DNA of 10,012 nt from Bacteroidetes bacterium QH_10_64_37 (GCA_003023105.1 PXSZ01000007.1:1-10012), one strand, 5' to 3'. Numbered from the stretch's first letter, positions 1 through 8,052 are shown. The notes: generated by a model from the sequence alone, not told the origin. Made by a program: numbers and translations.

Positions 1-1306
1 TGTTGGGCGTTCCGCCGGCCCCGATCGTCTTCTGGTCTTTCTGATCGATTACGCCGTCTCCGTTGAGATCCTCGTACTTGATGTCTCCCGGCTTGAGGGG
101 GGAGTTGCCCTGCTGGTCCTGGTCAATATTCCAGTTGTCGATCTCTTCTTGGCTCCGGAACAGCCCCGTCGCCACGTAGCCTACGGTGCGGCGCGCCCAC
201 TTGCCTTCCTGCTGGAAGACCCGCCGCTCCCACTCGGTGTCGTACTCCTCTTCCGCCCAGCTCACGCGCTTCCGTCGCGTGAAGCTGAAGTTAGGGGACA
301 CTGAGTAATAGACCTCCCCGATTGTGTTCTCGTGACTCAGGCTCAAATCGATGCCTCGATCGGCCGTATCATTGATGTTCTGCTGCGGGATCTGGGCTCC
401 AACCGTCGCCGGAATGTCCCGCTGTGGGGGAGCAAAGCGCCCTTCCGTCAGCCGGTAGTAGACATCGGCTTCGAACCCGAGGAGCCCGTTCCATAGTCTG
501 GCGTCGACCCCTATGTTGTACTGCGTGTTCTCGAGCCACGAGACGCTGGTGACCGGCACGCTGGTGGGCGAAATTCGACGCTGGGGACTGTCGCCAATGA
601 TGTAACTTCCGGTTTGACTAAAGCCCGCCAGGAACTGGAATGGGGATACGGCCCGATCGTCCCCGGTCTGGCTGTAGGACGCACGCAGCTTCAGGTCGTC
701 GAAGTCCGTCCCCTCCAAGAAATCCTCCTCCGAGAGTCGCCACGCCGCCGAGACCGAGGGAAAGTATCCCCACCGACTGCCCGGAGCAAACTTGTAGCTG
801 CCGTCGGCCCGCATCGTCGCCTCCAAGATGTACCGATTGTCGTAGATATACTGCAATCGACCGGCGTAGGATTGCCGCCCCTCGGACGATCTGCTCCCGG
901 AGTTGTCTTTGGTCTCATTGTCTGCCCCAAGGTCGATGTACGGCAGATCTTCGGAGAGCATCTCCCGCCGGGAAGCCCCGAGCCACTGATCGGTCTCCGT
1001 TATCCATTCGGCAATAGCAAGCCCCTCAAGCGTGTGGGGGCCGAAGCTATTCGAGTAGTCGAGCTGTAACAGAGGCTTGAATCGCTGTAGGCGATAGCTG
1101 TTGTCCTCCAGCTCCGTATACGTCCCATTTCTAACGCCGGCCTGCCGCACCTCTCCGGTTTCTTCGATATACTCGTAGACTTCGAAGGGCTTGGAGTAGT
1201 CCCGGTTACGGTGCGACTGGAAGAAGTAGGAAAGTTCGCCCGCTGTCGTCAAAGCCGGCTGCATCGCGACTGGTGGCCCCGAGTGGGGATTGTCCTTCTG
1301 CGTTCG
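1..1306 (-). CDS. SusC/RagA-family transporter, beta-barrel part in the shifted frame, cut by the left edge
   Basis: This is the continuation of the SusC-like gene in the next reading frame. It is open from just after a TAG at 1307-1309 to the window edge, about 435 codons with no stop. It begins with the segment that follows naturally from the upstream frame (NPHSGPPVAMQ, then ELSYFFQSHRNRDYSKPF). It shows typical barrel features: GPHTLEGLAIAEW, YAGRLQYIYDNRYILEATMR, a region of the type WGYFPSVSAAWRLSEEDFL, and near the edge the SusC C-terminal signature GDIKYEDLNGDGVIDQKDQ followed by TIGAGGTPN. In this family roughly 150-200 residues usually follow that signature, so the true C-terminus lies outside. 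It has no start signal of its own, so it is not an independent gene. Good conservation on both sides of the break means the mutation is very recent or the break is a sequencing or assembly error. Confidence 0.88.
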
Positions 1307-2555
1307 CTACGGGAATCAGATTCGTGTCGGGGAGGCTGGTCCGGTATGTGGGATTGGCCTTTTGAACTTGGTCCCAGAGCTCCGGACCACCGAGCGTCGG
1401 ATTTTTCCGAATTTCCCGCCGGTACGACAGATCCATCGCCGCTGCGATGTTCTCCGAGACATCTACGTCGAGGTTCGACCGCCCATTCCAGCGCCGAAAA
1501 TTGATCCCGTCCTCTTCGAAGGCCCCTTTCTGATCCAGGAAGCCTCCCGCGACGAAGTAATTAATCCGATCGGTTCCCCCTTGCGCACTCAAACTGTGTT
1601 CCTGTTGCGGGGACCAGTTCTGGTAGGTGGCCTCGTACCAGTCGTAGCTCTGCCACTGTGCCGCATCCCCGCACCCTTCTGCCTGGCCCGTCGTCTTGTA
1701 GCACTCAATCGTTTGCTGGTCGGGAGCGTCCGTCTCACTGCCCCCATAGAGCAGAATGCCATCGCGCCTCATCTCCAGCATCTGCCCCGCTGTCACCTGG
1801 TTGGGCACCCTTGTCGGGGACTGGACAGAAACCGTGCTCGAGTAGTTGAGGCGGGGTTCCTGCTCCTCACTGCCGCGCTTCGTCTCTACGAGAATGACGC
1901 CATTTCCGGCCCGCATTCCATAAATGGCCGCCGATGCATCCTTGAGCACACTGATCGACTCGATCGTACTCGGGTCAATCTGGCTCATCCGCATCTCCAC
2001 CCCGTCGACCAGGACAAGGGGATTCCCGAACCCCCGGATGGACAGGTTCCGGTAGTCACCCCCGGGCCGTCCGGAGGTCTGGCGCGTCACGAGTCCCGGC
2101 ACCCGACCTGCTAACTTGTCTGTGTTGTTCGCCACACCAACCTGTTCGAGCTGCTCTGACTCCACCTCGCTAATCGACCCCGAAACGGATTCCTCCCTCT
2201 GCTGACCGTAGCCCACGACGACGAGCTCCTCCCCCATGAGCGTGCCGGGGGCAAGAGCCACGTCGATCTGACTTCGACCGCGGATCGGAATCCTCTTCTC
2301 CCTGTAGCCCACGAATGAAAATACAAGGGTATCGGTCGGCGAGGACACTGTAAGCTGGTATTGACCCTGCTCGTCCGTCGTCGTGCCCGTTGTCGTTCCG
2401 TCCACGACAACATTTGCTCCCGGAAGAGGCGAGCCCTCTATCGAATCCGTGACGGTGCCCGACACCTGGTGCTGTCCGAAAGCGGTTCCAGAAGCGAGAA
2501 CGAAAACGCCAATGAGGGCACTTAGAATCGAAACCCTGGCAGTAAAATCCTTCAT
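1206..2555 (-). CDS. SusC/RagA-family TonB-linked outer-membrane transporter, N-terminal part of a frameshifted gene
   Basis: This encodes the front of a SusC-like TonB-dependent receptor, which moves large nutrients (often oligosaccharides) across the outer membrane using TonB energy. From the chosen ATG (2553-2555) there is a signal peptide at residues 1-28. A carboxypeptidase-regulatory-like domain follows at about 29-103, with the motif PLPGANVVVDGTTTGTTTD. Next come the SusC hallmark LVVVGYGQQ (111-119) and a plug domain at about 120-228, ending in VLKDASAAIYG and GNGVILVETKRG. Barrel strands start after that. An ATG 93 bases upstream is in frame but would put charged residues before the signal peptide, so I reject it. 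No Shine-Dalgarno is visible, as is usual in Bacteroidota. The frame stops early (TAA at 1206-1208) after about 449 residues, although members usually have about 1000; the protein continues in another frame. A SusD partner would be expected further left, outside the window. Confidence 0.9.
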   Translation of the reverse strand: MKDFTARVSILSALIGVFVLASGTAFGQHQVSGTVTDSIEGSPLPGANVVVDGTTTGTTTDEQGQYQLTVSSPTDTLVFSFVGYREKRIPIRGRSQIDVALAPGTLMGEELVVVGYGQQREESVSGSISEVESEQLEQVGVANNTDKLAGRVPGLVTRQTSGRPGGDYRNLSIRGFGNPLVLVDGVEMRMSQIDPSTIESISVLKDASAAIYGMRAGNGVILVETKRGSEEQEPRLNYSSTVSVQSPTRVPNQVTAGQMLEMRRDGILLYGGSETDAPDQQTIECYKTTGQAEGCGDAAQWQSYDWYEATYQNWSPQQEHSLSAQGGTDRINYFVAGGFLDQKGAFEEDGINFRRWNGRSNLDVDVSENIAAAMDLSYRREIRKNPTLGGPELWDQVQKANPTYRTSLPDTNLIPVANAEGQSPLGATSRDAAGFDDSGRTFLLLPVAP

Positions 2556-2663
2556 GACGTTCTGACGTTGGTGTGAGAAGTCGTGGTGAGGCCTCCCCCG
2601 CCACACGACAAAAAATGGCGGTCCAAACGGAGAATACTCCCTCGCCATTTTCGATTCTGTTCA

Positions 2664-2744
2664 CTCGTTAACCTGTACAAGCAGACTAAATACATTAATT
2701 TAAACTTTCAAATTGATAAACGTCGTTTTTATTTTATTAAACGA
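2664..2744. promoter_or_regulatory. AT-rich upstream region of the SusC gene with clustered AAACG/TTAAC dyads
   Basis: This AT-rich stretch sits 110-190 bases upstream of the SusC start. It contains an 11-base perfect odd palindrome, AAACGTCGTTT (2718-2728), and an overlapping inverted repeat, TCGTTT-N10-AAACGA (2723-2744). It also has TTAAACGA at 2737-2744 and GGTTAACGAG on the minus strand (2664-2673). TTAAACGA recurs in the operator-like site in front of the divergent symporter. I could not fix a convincing -35/-10 pair here. A regulatory role is inferred from position and symmetry alone; AT-richness makes weak dyads likely by chance. Confidence 0.35.
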
Positions 2745-2806
2745 GTCTTCAAAACATTTTCAGGTGCCGGTTACAGCGGGCGGATCAGTCCTTTTCGCCA
2801 CTATCA

Positions 2807-2820
2807 CCGTCCGCGGACGG
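2807..2820. other. 14-base perfect palindrome in the SusC/symporter intergenic region
   Basis: CCGTCCGCGGACGG is a perfect palindrome with no spacer. It lies just beyond the stop of the transposase-like fragment, about 250 bases from the SusC start. It could be a protein-binding site or part of the decayed mobile element; nothing in the sequence decides between these. Confidence 0.3.
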
Positions 2821-2834
2821 GTCGATTCCTCGAT

Positions 2835-2969
2835 TCAGGCGGAAAACCTCCTCTCTACCGTTCCGGAAAGGCCGGTCGCTTCGACAAACTCACCAACGAT
2901 CGCCAGCGCTCCCTGATCAGTCAGCTTCTCGTTGCTTTTGACCGGCGAAAACGGTAAGATGGTAGCATC
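2835..2969 (-). pseudogene. Probable N-terminal fragment of an IS4/IS1380-like transposase, decayed
   Basis: A minus-strand frame of 44 codons ends at a TGA (2835-2837) and reads like a real protein: TILPFSPVKSNEKLTDQG, then ALAIVGEFVEATGLSGTV and ERRFSA. From memory, this K-LT-xxG-L-x(2-3)-GEF-x(4)-GL-x(3)-ERRF pattern resembles the first 40-45 residues of IS1380-like and related DDE transposases. No in-frame ATG, GTG or TTG precedes it; the only nearby ATG (minus strand, about 2974) is one frame off. Downstream of the stop no transposase core can be recognised. I therefore read it as a relic of an insertion sequence or a short non-autonomous derivative. The alternative is a chance open frame in GC-rich DNA. 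The family name is tentative; a protein-like remnant is more secure than its class. Confidence 0.45.
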
Positions 2970-2985
2970 CCGAAGGCCTTCCGGA
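2968..2985. other. 18-base near-perfect palindrome beside the transposase fragment
   Basis: TCC-C-GAAGGCCTTC-C-GGA is symmetrical except for one C/C pair, with a perfect 10-base core. It lies just upstream of the transposase-like frame. It could be an operator or an element-associated site. It is not a terminator, since there is no loop or T-run. Confidence 0.3.
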
Positions 2986-3018
2986 CCACCCCCTGGGTAA
3001 CGTGTCTTATTCTTCTAA

Positions 3019-3046
3019 CTCCCTGGAAGATACGGCACTCAGGGAG
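3019..3046. other. Intergenic stem-loop (7-bp stem, 14-nt loop)
   Basis: CTCCCTG (3019-3025) and CAGGGAG (3040-3046) form a perfect 7-bp stem. It lies 160 bases upstream of the symporter start. Only a short T-run follows, so a strong intrinsic terminator is unlikely. It could be an operator, a leader structure or a degenerate inverted repeat of the nearby insertion-sequence relic. Confidence 0.3.
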
Positions 3047-3173
3047 ATTTCTCCGCTTCTGTCTCAGATCCCGGGTTATCGAATCTTGTCTTCTACAAGG
3101 TCATCAGAAAATGCTCCGCCCGGAAAGAGGGGGCAGGTTTACTTTTTAGTCATGGATACTTAAGTTTTAATTT

Positions 3174-3189
3174 GATTAATCGTTTAACC
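3174..3189 (+). promoter_or_regulatory. LacI-family-type operator candidate in front of the symporter
   Basis: GATTAATC/GTTTAACC has six of eight positions symmetrical about a central C|G step, the arrangement LacI-family repressors recognise. It ends 16 bases before the symporter ATG, a place suited to repression. Its TTAAACGA half (minus strand) recurs at 2737-2744 on the SusC side. No regulator gene is present in the window, so the assignment rests on architecture alone. Confidence 0.4.
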
Positions 3190-3205
3190 CAAAAAAGAGC
3201 TCTCC

Positions 3206-4957
<1,752 letters not shown>

Positions 4958-5018
4958 CGATGGCTGCGGGCATGGCTCCTCCGGCGCCGTACGGATAACA
5001 CCACCCTTGTCAGGCCGA

Positions 5019-5033
5019 CGCGCCGACGGCGCG
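5019..5033 (+). terminator. GC-rich hairpin downstream of the symporter, possible terminator
   Basis: CGCGCCG-A-CGGCGCG is a perfect inverted repeat 60 bases after the symporter stop. It would fold as a 5-bp stem with a 5-nt loop. A weak T-rich tail (GTGCTTGTTT) follows. It suits 3' end formation but is not a textbook intrinsic terminator. Confidence 0.35.
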
Positions 5034-5047
5034 GTGCTTGTTTAGCG

Positions 5048-5076
5048 AAGGGGTAGGGACTCCATGCCCACCCCTT
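5048..5076. terminator. Hairpin between convergent genes, candidate bidirectional terminator or REP-like relic
   Basis: AAGGGGT (5048-5054), then a bulged A, then GGG (5056-5058), pair with CCC (5067-5069) and ACCCCTT (5070-5076) around an 8-nt loop. This gives a 10-bp stem in the gap between the convergent symporter and dut genes, where a shared terminator is expected. Three Ts close the plus-strand side. Its GTAGGGAC...CCATGC core also appears in the hairpin at 8024-8052, so it may instead descend from the same repeat family. Confidence 0.45.
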
Positions 5077-5227
5077 TCAAGGTCTTGTGGGATATCGAAC
5101 GATTGGAGGCCCCTTCGGCCCATTCGAGCGATCGATCATCTCGAAACCAGACAAATTCTACGCAGAAATCCGTCCTGATTCCGAGCGGTGAATGTAGCGA
5201 ACTTGATTGGACGCTTCCTCCTCCCCG

Positions 5228-5680
5228 TCACCCCGTCCCCGTCGATCCAAAGCCGCCCGGACCCCGCACCGTTTCCTCCAGCGCCTCCCGCTGGACCCAC
5301 TCGACGCGGGCGTGCTGTGCCACCACCAGTTGCGCGATGCGCATGCCGCGCTCGATCGTGAAGGACTCGGTTCCGTGGTTCACGAGCAGCACCTTTACCT
5401 CGCCCCGGTAGTCAGCGTCGATGGTGCCGGGGCTGTTGAGGACGGTGACGCCGTGGCGGTGCGCCAGCCCGCTTCGGGGTCGCACCTGTCCCTCATAGCC
5501 CTCCGGGAGGGCGATCTGCAGTCCCGTGTCCACGAGTGAGCGCGCCCCCGGGTCCAGGATCACAGGATCGTCATCCGGCACGGCGGCAGGCAGGTCCATG
5601 CCTGCACTCGCGGAGGTCTCGTAGGCGGGCAGGTCGAGCCCCTCGGCGTGCGGTAGGCACGTGACAGCAACATCAATCAT
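5228..5680 (-). CDS. dut: dUTP diphosphatase (trimeric dUTPase)
   Basis: The enzyme hydrolyses dUTP to dUMP and pyrophosphate in the cytoplasm, keeping uracil out of DNA and supplying dUMP for thymidylate synthesis. The 150-residue protein has the normal length for the homotrimeric family and all five motifs in order: ASAGMDL (25-30, motif I), [12 protein letters not shown] (67-78, II), [14 protein letters not shown] (82-95, III, with the expected catalytic Asp and the base-stacking Tyr91), RIAQLVV (114-120, IV) and the Gly-rich C-terminal arm [10 protein letters not shown] (139-148, V). The frame is open 40 codons further upstream, but family homology begins at the chosen Met ([10 protein letters not shown]), and the extra part crosses the heptad-repeat spacer, so the short start is preferred. 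It lies 146 bases downstream of the peptide-transporter gene on the same strand and could be its operon partner or use its own promoter. No oddities are seen in the coding part. Confidence 0.96.
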   Translation of the reverse strand: MIDVAVTCLPHAEGLDLPAYETSASAGMDLPAAVPDDDPVILDPGARSLVDTGLQIALPEGYEGQVRPRSGLAHRHGVTVLNSPGTIDADYRGEVKVLLVNHGTESFTIERGMRIAQLVVAQHARVEWVQREALEETVRGPGGFGSTGTG

Positions 5681-5694
5681 CTCGAATGAGAAAA

Positions 5695-5722
5695 TCGGAG
5701 TTGAGAGTGCGGAACGCGGGAA
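5695..5722. repeat. Heptanucleotide repeat array, four units (arm 1 of an inverted pair)
   Basis: Four consecutive 7-base units, TCGGAGT TGAGAGT GCGGAAC GCGGGAA, fit a loose NNGGANN consensus. They sit directly upstream of the dut start. The same type of array occurs in the opposite orientation at 5794-5821, so both ends of the spacer between the peptide-transporter gene and dut are marked. Confidence 0.5.
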
Positions 5723-5793
5723 GCCCAAATTACAAAATCCAGAGACCGAGCGAGCGCCTGTGCGGACGGAGGGAGTGCTGGTGGCGTGCCCCC

Positions 5794-5821
5794 ACTCCAA
5801 ACTCCACGCTCCTCATTCCGA
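5794..5821. repeat. Heptanucleotide repeat array, four units (arm 2, inverted)
   Basis: ACTCCAA ACTCCAC GCTCCTC ATTCCGA are, on the minus strand, TCGGAAT GAGGAGC GTGGAGT TTGGAGT: four units of NNGGANN. The array ends five bases from the peptide-transporter stop codon. It is inverted relative to the array at 5695-5722, and partial pairing across the spacer is possible in the transcript. Confidence 0.5.
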
Positions 5822-5826
5822 ACGTG

Positions 5827-7740
5827 TTATTCTACGTCTCCCATCAGTCGCTTCACGAACGGGGCCGTGAGCAACGCGACCACGCCGCCCCCGCCTACGA
5901 TCAGGGCCACGGCGAAGAACAGGAACGATGGGCTTCCCCCTTCAAGCTGACCCGCGATGAGCCCGGCAAACAGATTGCCGAGCGCAGTGGACACGAACCA
6001 AAGGCCCATCATCTGTCCCACCCGGTTCTCCGGCGCCAGCTTCGTCATCGACGAGAGGCCGATCGGCGAGAGGGCCAGCTCCCCGCACGTGTGAAGGAAG
6101 TAGGTCACGACGAGCCACTGCGCCCCGACCGGATTTTCGGCGGTCGCCCGGACGGCGCCCCAGGAGATCACGAAAAAGCCTGCGGCCAGGCCCAGGAGGC
6201 CCAGTCCAAATTTTACGGGAATGGACGGATTCGCGTTGTGATTTGCGAGCCAGGTCCAGAGGCTCCCAAACACGGGTGCGAGGATGACAATGAAGGTGGG
6301 ATTGATGTTCTGCAGGATGCTGGCGGGCATCGTCCAGCCTGCGGCCATCTGGTACGACACGTACCCGAGGAAGCCGACGATGAGCGCACTGAGCAGGGCG
6401 ACCCCTCCCTTGGCGATCCACCACAGCTTCTCGCGGGAGAATACCCAGTAGCAGACGTAGACGACCGGAACGACCAGGACGAGCACCGCAAGCACCAGGG
6501 TCGTTGTTTGCGACAGGGCAAAGGGGCCGAACTCCCGGGCCGTGAAGTTCTTGGCGAACAGGTTTAGCGAGGATCCTGCCTGCTCGAAGCCCGACCAGAA
6601 GAGGGCTGAGAGCAGGAAGAGCCAGAAGATGACGAGCAACCGCTGATTTTCCAGCGACACGTCGTACTGAGGTGCCACTAGGCGGGCCACGCTCGCGAGA
6701 ATGAAGAACAGCATCGTCGCCCCCACGCCGAGCTGAGAGGCGAAGGCCGTCCCGTCCACAAATTGAGCAGTTACGATGGTGGCAACCACGAAGAAGGCCG
6801 TCGTAGCGCCAACGCCCTGCCACCCCAGCGTGAGGTATGCAAAGAACAACACCGACACGAGGATGATGCCCACACCTGCGGCCTCTGCAACCTGCGTGAG
6901 CGTCACGGTAATGACGCCCGAGGTGGCAAGAAACCCGAAGGTCACGAGGGCCGCTGCCGTGGCGGCCGCAACGAGGTAAAAGTTTCGGCTGCGGCTCCGG
7001 AGCACCGCCGCATCGTCAACGTCGAGCGTTCCGGCGTTCCCCAGGTACGGGATCCCCAGCCGATACGAAACGAGTCCAATCAGCATGCCGAATCCGGCCA
7101 GCGAGAAACCCCAGTGCCAGCTAATGCCCTCGCCGAGGAAGCCGCAGAGCGTGGGGCCGAGGATGGCCCCAAAGTTGATCCCCATGTAGAAGACCGAAAA
7201 GCCTGCATCCCGGCGCGCACCGCCCTCCGGGTAGAGATCCCCCACCATTGTGCTGATGTTGGGTTTGAGGAGACCGGTCCCAATGACGATGAGAACGAGT
7301 CCAAGATAGAAAAATGCGAGATCGGGCAATCCGAGAGCCGGCATCGCCAGGCTGAAGTGTCCGGCGGCGATGATGCATCCCCCAACGAACACGGCCCGCC
7401 GCTGTCCCCACATGTTATCGGCCACCCAGCCACCGGGCAGCGCCAACAGGTAGACGAAGGCCGTGTACAGGCCGTAAATGGCCGTGGCCTTCTCGGTGCC
7501 AAAGCCGAGGCCCGGATTCGTGACCGCAGCGCCGGCCGGGGCCGTCATGAACAGGACGAGAAGGGCCCGCAGGCCATAGTAGCTGAACCGTTCCCACAGT
7601 TCAGTGAAGAACAGCGTGGCAAGGCCGCGAGGATGCCCGAAAAAATCCTCCCGTCCCACTGCCGTAGCCGTCCCCTCCCCCGAAGGACTTGCGCCCCCAT
7701 TCCGCAGAGACTCGTTGGACGACGGATTGCTGGCAGCCAT
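5827..7740 (-). CDS. POT/PTR2-family proton-coupled peptide transporter
   Basis: This 637-residue inner-membrane carrier of the POT (PTR2) branch of the major facilitator superfamily is predicted to import di- and tripeptides with protons. The diagnostic motifs are present: ELWERFSYYG (47-56, the ExxER proton-coupling motif in TM1), GTGLLKPNISTMVGDLY (154-170, with the peptide-binding Lys at 159), FYMGINFGAILGP (184-196, PTR2 signature), FEQAGSSLNLFA (385-396), QNINPTFIVILAP (477-489) and GELALSPIGLSS (553-564). The N-terminal 30 residues are polar and disordered-looking. The length is above the usual 450-520 of many bacterial POTs; the extra hydrophobic segments at about 255-350 fit a 14-helix type. 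The start chosen (7738-7740) excludes 25 upstream codons that overlap the leader and look non-coding. A promoter lies at 7824-7852, giving a 5' leader of roughly 75 bases. dut follows on the same strand. Confidence 0.94.
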   Translation of the reverse strand: MAASNPSSNESLRNGGASPSGEGTATAVGREDFFGHPRGLATLFFTELWERFSYYGLRALLVLFMTAPAGAAVTNPGLGFGTEKATAIYGLYTAFVYLLALPGGWVADNMWGQRRAVFVGGCIIAAGHFSLAMPALGLPDLAFFYLGLVLIVIGTGLLKPNISTMVGDLYPEGGARRDAGFSVFYMGINFGAILGPTLCGFLGEGISWHWGFSLAGFGMLIGLVSYRLGIPYLGNAGTLDVDDAAVLRSRSRNFYLVAAATAAALVTFGFLATSGVITVTLTQVAEAAGVGIILVSVLFFAYLTLGWQGVGATTAFFVVATIVTAQFVDGTAFASQLGVGATMLFFILASVARLVAPQYDVSLENQRLLVIFWLFLLSALFWSGFEQAGSSLNLFAKNFTAREFGPFALSQTTTLVLAVLVLVVPVVYVCYWVFSREKLWWIAKGGVALLSALIVGFLGYVSYQMAAGWTMPASILQNINPTFIVILAPVFGSLWTWLANHNANPSIPVKFGLGLLGLAAGFFVISWGAVRATAENPVGAQWLVVTYFLHTCGELALSPIGLSSMTKLAPENRVGQMMGLWFVSTALGNLFAGLIAGQLEGGSPSFLFFAVALIVGGGGVVALLTAPFVKRLMGDVE

Positions 7741-7805
7741 TTGTGGCCTGGATGTTGATGAAGAGAACTCAGGGACGGGACATCGCACGGAGGCGACGTT
7801 ACAGA

Positions 7806-7826
7806 ATTCCCACAACCGCCGGGAAT
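7806..7826. promoter_or_regulatory. Operator-like inverted repeat over the peptide-transporter start site
   Basis: ATTCCC (7806-7811) and GGGAAT (7821-7826) form a perfect 6-base inverted repeat with a 9-base spacer. It overlaps the -10 box and the expected transcription start of the peptide-transporter promoter, a classic repressor position. The cognate regulator is unknown. Confidence 0.4.
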
Positions 7827-7852
7827 ATAGTGGTCACCCCTCGCTCTGTCTA
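7824..7852 (-). promoter_or_regulatory. Sigma70-type promoter of the peptide-transporter gene
   Basis: On the minus strand, TAGACA (7847-7852, five of six to TTGACA) is followed after exactly 17 bases by TATATT (7824-7829, five of six to TATAAT). Transcription would start near 7817, about 77 bases before the ATG. A second TTAGACA lies 12 bases upstream (7859-7865). This is the best promoter match I found in the window. Confidence 0.6.
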
Positions 7853-8023
7853 ATTCTATGTCTAAATTCACGGTGAGGACGAACCGGGGGTTGACTCTGA
7901 CGTTCGGGCTGGTAGCTTTTATTTGAGTTGCCGCCTCCTGCCCCGCGACCTCTCGTAGCACCTCCACCGCCAAATACCGAGGGCCGAGATCTACTGTGCG
8001 TTTTCAATCTCCCCGTGAACGTA

Positions 8024-8052
8024 GTAGGGACGCATCGCCCCATGCGTCCTAC
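8024..8052. repeat. REP-like hairpin (GTAGGGACGCAT type palindrome)
   Basis: GTA-G-GGACGCAT (8024-8035) and ATGCGTCC-TAC (8042-8052) pair over 11 bp, with one bulged G and a CGCCCC loop. The form GTAGGG-xCGC...GCG-CCCTAC is, from general knowledge, typical of REP-type palindromes scattered through many bacterial genomes and in some cases mobilised by RAYT transposases. It lies between the divergent peptide-transporter and aspS genes, 170 bases from aspS. No T-run follows, so it is not an obvious intrinsic terminator. GACCtgatcGGTC just after it (8056-8068) may be part of the same unit. Confidence 0.5.

Noticed and set aside
1206..1309. Programmed ribosomal frameshifting in the SusC gene
   Set aside because: I see no canonical slippery heptamer with a downstream structure in the right orientation, and frameshifting is not known for SusC proteins; a mutation or sequencing error is simpler.
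1290..2114. Plus-strand 274-codon frame opposite the SusC gene
   Set aside because: It is a shadow of the conserved SusC plug and early barrel; no family features.
2583..2957. Plus-strand 124-codon frame in the SusC/symporter intergenic region
   Set aside because: It crosses the AT-rich promoter block and lies antisense to the better-looking transposase fragment; the composition changes abruptly along it.
4958..5227. Small gene or RNA in the symporter/dut gap
   Set aside because: Frames here lack family features and the region is dominated by two hairpins; no tRNA-like or riboswitch-like pattern was seen.
5681..5800. N-terminal extension of dUTPase (40 extra codons)
   Set aside because: The extension consists of the heptad-repeat spacer and matches nothing in the dUTPase family, whose homology starts at the Met at 5680.
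6763..7758. Plus-strand 331-codon frame opposite the peptide transporter
   Set aside because: It is antisense to conserved membrane segments and motifs of the POT gene, the product is charged low-complexity sequence, and no start signal is seen.
7545..7973. Minus-strand frame starting upstream of the peptide-transporter gene (MAVEVLREVAGQEAATQ)
   Set aside because: The first 50 residues look faintly protein-like, but the start is TTG, the frame runs through the promoter and then into the transporter in the wrong frame, and I recognise no family.
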